From the NCBI GenBank assembly GCA_030068075.1, contig CM057823.1:19688485-19752484 (forward strand): 64,000 bases of DNA, given 5' to 3'. Positions 56,809-64,000 of the stretch are shown one piece after another (position 1 is the first letter of the stretch; each line of letters begins with the position of its first letter). A model generated the notes under the pieces. The model saw only the letters and a program-made list of their open reading frames with translations, made no database searches and was not told where the DNA came from. The DNA comes from Paguma larvata (lineage: Eukaryota; Chordata; Mammalia; Carnivora; Viverridae). The position numbers were made by a program, and so were the translations under genes.

Positions 56809-57026
56809 TTTTTTTTTAATTTTTTTTTTAATGTTTACTTTTGAGACAGACAGAGACAGAACATAAGTGGGGGAGGGGCAGAGAGAGGGAGACACAGAAT
56901 CCAAAGCAGGCTCCATGCTCTGAGCTGTCAGTACAGAGCCCATCACAAGGTTCAAACTCATGAAGTGTGAGATCATGACCTGAGCCGAAGTCGGACGCTC
57001 AACCAACTGAGCCACCCAGGTGCCCC
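56809..57026 (-). mobile_element. SINEC_Fc SINE, antisense, perfect duplication
   Basis: Long T-rich tail at the left, body caggctccatgctctgagc, reversed head ctgagccacccaggtgcccc. Perfect tagatatttct at 56798-56808 and 57027-57037. Confidence 0.96.
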
Positions 57027-57037
57027 TAGATATTTCT

Positions 57038-58589
57038 AAAATGTTACCAACCATAAGACATCAACATTTTAAAACCTAATTTTCAAATTCAGCTCTATCT
57101 CTATCTTCCAGTCCAGTGGTAAAATGGAAATTATTTACTCTGGGAACTCTGACTGCCTTCCTGATGAATCACTGCTGCGTGACACGAGCCCCAGACCTGG
57201 GTTCCTGCGTATTTTCTCCATTGCCACCATTGGCTTTATATGTTTATTTCACATGAGCCGAACTGGTGCAACCATTTCAGGCCACTAACCTGTCTGAAGA
57301 GGGAGCTCATTCAGGAGCTCGCTTAGAAGTGCTGGACAAAACTTTTGGATAAAAATCAAAGGCTACATAAAGCTTGGTATAATTAAACTCTGTAAGCACA
57401 TACAGAGCCAAAAGTAAATGTTGTGTATTGGCAAAGGCTCAGGGTTCAGAAGTTAGGCTTTGAAACTTTTGGTATACGTTCCAAACTTTCCCTGTAAACT
57501 GAAAATATTAATATTTGCAACTCTTCATAGTATGAAGCAGTTGCTCCCTGGAGAAAAGCACAGCCATTCTAAATGTTGTTCTTCTCTGTTTTTCCCTTCA
57601 TTAAGACAATTACTGTATTTGTTTTTTAGAAATACAGAAAAAAAGGTCTTTAAAATGTGTCTTATCATTTCCTATAGGGAATTTTACTAAAGGAAAAATC
57701 GAGTCTCTTCAAATATGCTACCACATTTTTTCCTCCCTGAAACATGAGAAGATTATAGAATTTTTACTTTTATGTCCTTATCTCTGGACACCAGAATGTT
57801 TTGCCCTCTTCTTAATTTTTTATAAGTAAACACATACATACATAAATAAATATGGGGAGAGAGAGAGCTCTATTAAAATTATATTTTAAACAAATTACCA
57901 GATAGATCTTACTGACAACTGAAGGCTTATGATATAAGCTATGGAAATAATTATACCTACACATCCCATTTCCCCTAAAATCAAAGTGAAGACACACTGG
58001 TAAAATATATTAATACACATATGTCCTGATTAGAGCAGGAAGTAACTGAAAAATCTCATGAGTCTTTCTTATGACCAAGCCGGGCAAGTTTGGGGGGGTG
58101 TTCTAGAAATTTACGAGCTTATTATAAACTTAGAATTGCTATCTGAACCCTGACACTAACCATTGACTCACCATTATTTCATTCCTCCCCCAAACCCTGC
58201 CCACTAACATTTGAGGTGCTACGTCTTCATACGTCGGACTTAAAAATGTGTGTTTGTGTGTGGGGGGGGAGGAATCCCAAACCACCTGTTACCTTGGCAA
58301 CATCCTTAAGCACGACCCTCCCACCTATCTCCTCACCCTCTCCTAAACCAACAAAGAAACTCACCAGATCACTTTCTAAATCTTTCAAAAGGTAAATCCT
58401 AGTTTTCACATGTTATATATGCTTTTTTGGGAATCACTTTTAATATTAGAGCACCGGCTTATTTTCTTTTCAAAACAGAACAGGGCTGAGTGAAAACACC
58501 AGGAGCTGGGCTGTATGCAATCCCATCGGCTCCCTGGCCCTCTGCTGCTCAACACCCTCCCCGCCGCCCCCTCCCCATAAATCCAGTGT
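57038..58589. other. Repeat-poor spacer
   Basis: No SINE, L1 or exon was recognised over 1.5 kb. A short GT/G8 run lies at about 58250-58270. Confidence 0.45.
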
Positions 58590-58605
58590 TCTCTCAACAG
58601 CTTTA

Positions 58606-58810
58606 TTTTTTTTAGTTTATTTATTTATTTTTGAAAGAGAGAGAGAGAGAGTGGGGGAGAGATAGAGAGAGAAGGAGACAGAATCCCAAGCAGGCTCCAT
58701 GCTGCCAATGCAGAGCCTGATGTGGGGCTTGAACTCAGAACCGTGAGATCATGACCTGAGCCAAAAATCCAGCGTTGGCCGCTTAAGCGACTGAGCCACC
58801 CAAGTGCCGC
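58606..58810 (-). mobile_element. SINEC_Fc SINE, antisense
   Basis: Tail tttatttatttatttttgaa, body caggctccatgctgcc, reversed head cgactgagccacccaagtgccg. Flanks tctctcaacagcttta (58590-58605) and tctctcagcagtttta (58811-58826), two mismatches. Confidence 0.95.
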
Positions 58811-58826
58811 TCTCTCAGCAGTTTTA

Positions 58827-59489
58827 AATACAAATGAAAGAGGAGGAGACAGGAAAATAATGCTGTCCCCAATAGCAATTTGCCAAAGTCTGTCCCCTTC
58901 CTCTTCCTCTGTGACATTACCACTTGAACCGGTGTGTCATTCCCACCACGTGAGTTGGTCACCGAAGCATGTGTAGAACCTTAGTAGTGTCAGGCGGTTC
59001 AGTTCCAAAGGGAGACTCTCTTTAAACATAAGGACCTGCTTTCACTCATTGATTTCTGTACCGGAGGCCACTGGAAGTGCATCCATTTTTAAAACACCTG
59101 TGTTTCATTTGACATCACTGAGTAGCATCGGCAAAGCTCGAATCACCAAGCCTGGTTAAGTTAGATGGGATCAGATGTTAGCCACCCATCACTTGATTTT
59201 GTAAGGAGAACTTCAAGAGGAAAAATTGCTTTATAAGACTAAAACCTCACTTTGCATCGCTGAAGAAAACAGTGCACCTCATTAATAACACTTAATAAAC
59301 AGAATGTATATCCTTTCCCTCTCAGAAATGATCATTTTCTACTGACCATAGACTAATCACAAATCATAGCTCATTCCAGTCCCGTGACAAGATAATAGCT
59401 TTTAGAACAAACCAGTTGATGGCAGCTGTGTTTTTTGTCTCCAACAAACAATTTCCTAAAATTGAGGCTCTTTTGCCCCTTGGAAGGCT
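58827..59489. other. Unclassified sequence
   Basis: No element was recognised. Confidence 0.45.
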
Positions 59490-59855
59490 ATTTAAGAATA
59501 TTATAAAACAGAATAAACAAACAAAACAAAACAGAAGCAGACTCATAGATACAGAGAACAATCTGGTAGTTGCCAGAGGGGAAGTGGGTAGAGGGATGGG
59601 TGAAGAAGGGAGAGAGGCTTAAAAGGTACAAACTTCCAGTTATAAAAATACATAAGGCATGAAGAGGTAATGCACAGCATAGGGAATACAGTTAATAAGA
59701 TTGTAACAACTTTACGTGGTGACAGATGGTAGCTAGATTCCTTGTGGTGATCCCTTCGTAATATACATAAACATTGAGTCACTATGATGTGCAGCTGACA
59801 CTAATATAATATTGTATGTCAACTATACATCAATAAAAATTTTAAGTAATAAATT
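59490..59855 (+). mobile_element. L1 3'-UTR fragment
   Basis: gcagactcatagatacagag, 'ctggtagttgccagagggg', 'tgcacagcatagggaataca', 'ctaatataatattgtatgtc', 'aactatacatcaataaaaat', a standard L1 3' terminus in sense orientation. Confidence 0.82.
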
Positions 59856-60189
59856 AAAAGATTACTTTTGATCTCCTATGATGTTATTTATGACTCTTAT
59901 TATATGAAGCTTAGCAAAACCACATTAAAGATCAGTTCCTTTCGTGAGGGAAATGTCTTCCTCTCCAGACATGTCTAATAGAATCATCTGAAATCTGGAG
60001 CGAGAGGAGCCTGCAGCAGTAACGGATACAGAGAAGGAATCTGAGCACCGGAAAGCCATCCCTCACTGTGTCTTGAAGTGGGTAGACTTAGCAGCATTTA
60101 TAGACATTCTCTGCTTTGGAAGACAGGGATCAGAAGAAAAGTTCAGATATAGATTCAAAAGGAAATTCTAAGATTAGAAAATATTCTAA
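59856..60189. other. Unclassified sequence
   Basis: No element was recognised between two L1 pieces. Confidence 0.45.
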
Positions 60190-61145
60190 GAAAGAAGGAG
60201 GCAGAAGCTTTTTATTTTGGTGTGGTCCCAGTAGTTTGATTTTGCTTTTATTTCTCTTACTTGAGGAGATGTATCTAGAAAAATGTTTCTGTGGCCAGTG
60301 TCAAAGAAATGATTGCTTGTGTTTTCTTCTGGGAGTTTTATGGTTTCAGGTCTCCCATTTAGGTCTTTAATCCATTTTGAGTTTAGTTTTGTGTATGGTG
60401 TTAGAGTGTCATTCGGTTTCATTCTTTTGCTTGTAGCTGTCCGGTTTTCTCAATGCCTTTTCTAAAAGAGACTCTTTTTGCCATCGCGTATTCTTGCCTC
60501 CTTTCTCATAGATTAATTGACCATATAATCCTGGGTTTATTCCCGGGCTCTGCATTCTGTTCTATTGATCTCTGTGTCTGTTTTTGTGCTGGTACCATAC
60601 TGTTTTGATTACTACAGCTTTGCAGTATATCTTGAAATCTGGTACTGTGATATCTCCAGCTTTGTTCTTCTTTTTCAAGATTGCTTTGTTTATTTAGGGT
60701 CTTTTATGGGTCAATACAAATTTTAGAATTACTTGTTCTATTTCTGTGAAAAATGTGGTTGGTATTTTGGTAAGGATTGCGCTAAATCTGTGGTATGCTT
60801 TGGGTTAACATTTTAACAATATTAATTTTTCTAATCCATGAGCATGGAATATCTTTCATTTGGTTTTGTGATGTTCAGTTTCTTTCATCAGAGTTTTATA
60901 GTTTTCAGAGTACAGGTCTTTCACCTCCTTGGTTAAGTTTATGTCTAAGTATTTTACTCTTGTGATGCAATTGCAAATGCAATTTAATTTCTTATTCTGC
61001 TACTTCATCATGAGTATATAGAAATGAAACAGATTTCTTCTTATTTTGTATCTTGAGAACTTACTGAGTTCATTTATCAGTTCTAATAGGTTTTTGGTGA
61101 CATGTTTAGGATTTTCTATATATAATATTATGTCATTGGCAGTGT
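60190..61145 (-). mobile_element. L1 ORF2 fragment, antisense
   Basis: The plus strand is the reverse complement of L1 ORF2: cagaagctttttattttgg, 'ggtctttaatccattttgag', 'gtgctggtaccatactgttt', 'ggttggtattttggtaagg', 'tcatcagagttttatagttt', 'aggattttctatatataata'. It is less decayed than most L1s here but has no intact frame. Confidence 0.82.
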
Positions 61146-61194
61146 TTAAATCACTATGTGAAGGTAAAAGACGAATATGAAGTGAAGATTTCTT

Positions 61195-61385
61195 TTCAGT
61201 TTTATTGCAATATAACTGGCATTTACCACTTACAAGTTTAAGGCGTACAACATAATAACATACATATATTATGAAATGATTAGTACAATAAGTTTAGGTA
61301 GCACAATCCATCACCTTATATAGTTACAAAATGTTTATTTTCCTTGTTAGGAGAAATTTTAGGATCTAGGCTCTTAGCAATTCTC
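61195..61385 (-). mobile_element. L1 3'-UTR fragment, antisense
   Basis: cagttttattgcaatataac, 'aaggcgtacaacataataac', 'tgaaatgattagtacaataa', 'gtagcacaatccatcacctt', the antisense of a common L1 3' UTR. Confidence 0.7.
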
Positions 61386-61411
61386 AAATACCCTATATAG
61401 AAGGGTTAACT

Positions 61412-61690
61412 ATAGATGGATCATGAAGGCATTTTGTTCAGTGACACAAGTCAGCCAGAGAAAGACAAATGCTCTATTATCTTACTTCTATGTGGAATCT
61501 TAAAAGCCAAAAACCAAAAAAACAAAAACAAAAACAAAAACAAAACACAAAACACAAAAAACCAAACTTCTAGAAAAAGAGATCAGATTTCTGGTTAGCA
61601 GAGGTGGGGGGTTAGGACACAGGGGAATTGGGAGAATGTGTTCAAAAAGTACAAATTTCTAGTAATAAGATAAGTAAGTCCTGAGAGAGT
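61412..61690 (+). mobile_element. L1 3' fragment, sense
   Basis: agtgacacaagtcagccag, 'ctatgtggaatcttaaaagc', an (AAAAC)n expansion at 61,517-61,560, then 'gcagaggtggggggttagga'. It lies head-on to the preceding antisense fragment. Confidence 0.78.
61517..61560. repeat. (AAAAC)n-like tract within an L1 piece
   Basis: aaaaacaaaaacaaaaacaa-type repeat that has grown in the A-rich part of the L1 3' region. Confidence 0.85.
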
Positions 61691-64000
61691 TGCCTAAGTT
61701 TTGTGGGGATTCTCAATTTTGTCTTTCTCCTGTGTCTCATTTCACTAGGCTTTACATCAGAGACTGCCTTGTGAAATGTGTTTGACTCAAACTAGTGCAA
61801 CAATAGTCATGTCACAGACCGAATGAGAAGGTAAATAAAAACTGACTCAATAACATCTGCTCTTTGATATCTGGCCCCAAGCAGCCTCTGCACAGCTGCA
61901 AAGGTTGGATCCAAAGGAGCCATTTGTTCTGTCCCGCAGGAAGGAAACCCAGTGTGTCCTGAGCCAGCATCCCTGGTCCCAAGGTTACATGAGGCTGAGC
62001 CCTGTGAGTGGATCACAGCTAGTTGGGTGGTGAGAAGCAAGCGGGGTGAGGAGAAGGGACTTCAGAGAGAATCAGAGATTGGGAGGCAATGCGGCAGGAA
62101 TGAAACGAACTCTCAGAGGAGGTTGGGTTCAGGATCCTTACAAGATGTATAGAGAATAAGGACAAATTTTGAAATGAGTTGCAGTACCACTGGAACATGA
62201 GGAATAGAATCCACCAAGTGTGGAAACTAAGAGGAAAACGAGGGAAACACAGGTGCTGGGCTAACGTGGCAATGTAGGTTGGGATGGTGTAGGTTGAATT
62301 CCAGCATGAGTCACAACTTGGATGTGCAGTGTTCATTGTAACTAGGCTCCAGATCCAAAGATACTAGGAATTGGTAAAGTGACTTTGGGCTCAAGGAGCT
62401 GAAGACCTATGAACTCTGGTTTTTCAAGTCATGCTGTAGAACACTAGAGTCCCAGAAGACTTTCTCATTTCTGTCTGGTGCCACCTGCAGCTTCTGATGT
62501 TAGTCCTCAAAGATGAGAGATTCAAAGAATACAGTGCCTCATCGATCAAAGAGATTGCCATGTAAAGGGTTGGGATCTAAGCTGTTGGTGGTTCTCCCAA
62601 TTGTATATGTATTAGAGTCACAATGGTGGAACTCGTTTGAAATACAACCTAATCTAGAGACCCTTTCTCAATAGATTTGAGGTAACAATCCAGAAATCTG
62701 TATATATAACCAGCATTCTAGGCCATTTTGATCTAGGCCAGCTGCTAGCACGCATGCAATGTGGCATCAATTAGAAAAAAAGTACCTCCTGTGAGGGGAC
62801 CAAGTTAAAAAGCTCTCCTTCCTTGGGTCCCACACACGCCTGCCAGTGAGCATATCCTAGTTAGGACGGCTGGTGGAACGCCAGCCCCGGGCCCCGACTA
62901 CTTGGCTGAGCACAATACAACCTTCACAGTCTCTTTCAATCACACTGATTCCTTAAAAGTTGTTCTTAAGTCACAATGGGGGAAAACCTCCTTCAATTCA
63001 ACATCTCCCAAAGTGTCTTGATGACCTTCATATCTTAGTAACTTATTAAGATGAAAGATGCCTGGGTCCCACTCTAAGGCTATTGATTTAGACTCTTCAA
63101 AGGCACAGATTGGGAAGTAGTGTTTTTAACGTGTGCCTTGGTCATTCTTATCCTCAGAGAAGTTTGGGAAACACTGACTTAAGGGGTGATAAAGCCCTGG
63201 TACAACCTTTGTCCTTGGGATATTTCCCAGCTGGGGAAATCAGAGGTACCTTTCCATTCCAGATTGTGTTGCCCCTCAGAATGCAACAGAAAGGCAAAAT
63301 AATATGAACAGAAGAGCCGACTTGGAAAACGTTCAGGAAGTTCAAAGTGCAGGGAAGAATGATAACTCAAAACAAGCTACATGTTTTCAGAGAAGAAATT
63401 AGGAACATTCCCTTGTAGTTTTAAGCATGAGCAACTGCAATATGGAGTTTCTGTCCATAATGCCTCTTTCCAGGGGTCATACCCTACGTGATCATACACG
63501 AAGTAAATTCGGTTTTTCATGTCCTCACTCCTATAACTTGTAAACACTTTAAACTGTTGTCACAAGCTTCCTTGTTAGCGACAGTTGTTCACAAAGCTAA
63601 AGGACATATGTTTTCACTGTTTTCACTTTCATTTTACAAAGCAACACCAAAATAATCTGTCCAAAGAACAAAAGACAGTCTGAATACAAATGTTAGAAGT
63701 GGATCTCTGATTTAAGTGTTTTTATTCCTTCATTATCTTAACTACAACAGCAGAAAGATGAATAAGACACATTTTAGGAGTCTAAAAATTTTCATATGGT
63801 AACCAAACCCTTATAATGTGCAATGTTATACACTGAATCCTACAATGTGTGTAGTTGTGTAGTTTGAAGATACGGTACTCATCAGTGTCTTATTGTTTGA
63901 AAACAAAACAAAACAAAAAATCCCCATTATGGTGACCTGTGACATTCAGATTCTATTCTTAAAGGCATTCTGGTCATGAATGGGATTAGCATCGGGTGTA
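61691..64000. other. Repeat-poor right end of the window
   Basis: No SINE, L1, MIR or exon was recognised over 2.3 kb. Open frames are at most about 105 codons (62019-62336 -) and resemble nothing known. Confidence 0.45.

Larger units (their letters stand above)
25891..64000. other. Intergenic spacer upstream of MTMR7
   Basis: No exon of a known gene was recognised on either strand. In human and other mammals the next gene upstream of MTMR7 is SLC7A2, tens of kilobases away, so this is probably the MTMR7-SLC7A2 spacer. That placement is from known gene order, not from sequence here. Unannotated non-coding transcripts or enhancers cannot be excluded. Confidence 0.6.

Noticed and set aside
1..64000. 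CRISPR arrays, insertion sequences, operons, endogenous retroviral LTRs or gag/pol/env frames
   Set aside because: None seen. Repeats are dispersed mammalian SINE/LINE elements and microsatellites; no spaced direct-repeat array and no retroviral protein motif was recognised on either strand.

Overview
The window is nuclear DNA of a feliform carnivore, most probably a cat (Felidae). The evidence is about 35 copies of a tRNA-derived SINE that begins gggg-cgcctgggtggctca, carries pol III A-box and B-box matches, and ends in a CT-rich stretch followed by aataaataaa(n). This is the SINEC_Fc type of cats. Older carnivore SINEs, L1 pieces, MIR and L2 relics are also present. There is no sign of bacterial, phage or organelle DNA, and no CRISPR array or operon.

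Only one gene is firmly recognisable: the first coding exon of MTMR7 on the minus strand. It is eight codons (MEHIRTPK) in a perfect Kozak context, followed by a splice donor, and it sits in the only CpG island (about 25.26-25.89 kb). Everything to the left (1-25,436) is therefore MTMR7 intron 1, and no exon 2 is visible there. Everything to the right of the promoter (about 25.9-64 kb) lies upstream of MTMR7; by mammalian gene order this is the spacer towards SLC7A2, though no SLC7A2 exon is visible.

Layout. 1-6 kb: mostly unclassified intron with old repeat relics. 6-10.5 kb: L1 inserted in L1, with SINEs inside. 11-13.3 kb: old repeat plus a coding-like relic of unknown origin. 13.7-19 kb: one long decayed L1 carrying six SINEs. 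19.8-22 kb: nested L1 tails and an ancient repeat split by two SINEs. 22-25.2 kb: repeat-poor flank of the promoter. 25.2-25.9 kb: promoter and exon 1. 26-44 kb: spacer with SINEs, MIR/L2 relics, two large purine microsatellites (35.6 and 40.0 kb) and a small tandem hairpin (38.5 kb). 44.8-49.2 kb: second nested L1 block. 50.8-52.8 kb: antisense L1 tails. 53-59 kb: scattered SINEs and MIR/L2. 59.5-61.7 kb: cluster of L1 pieces in both orientations. 61.7-64 kb: no recognised element.

I found no undescribed molecular system. The observations most worth checking are the head-to-head SINE pair in the MTMR7 intron, the nested insertions with target-site duplications that give a relative chronology, the coding-like relic at 12.1-12.6 kb, a 23-bp perfect repeat shared by 1.88 and 3.53 kb, and the G-quadruplex-capable promoter. 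Almost all long open frames in the window are SINE-, microsatellite- or CpG-island-derived and are not genes.
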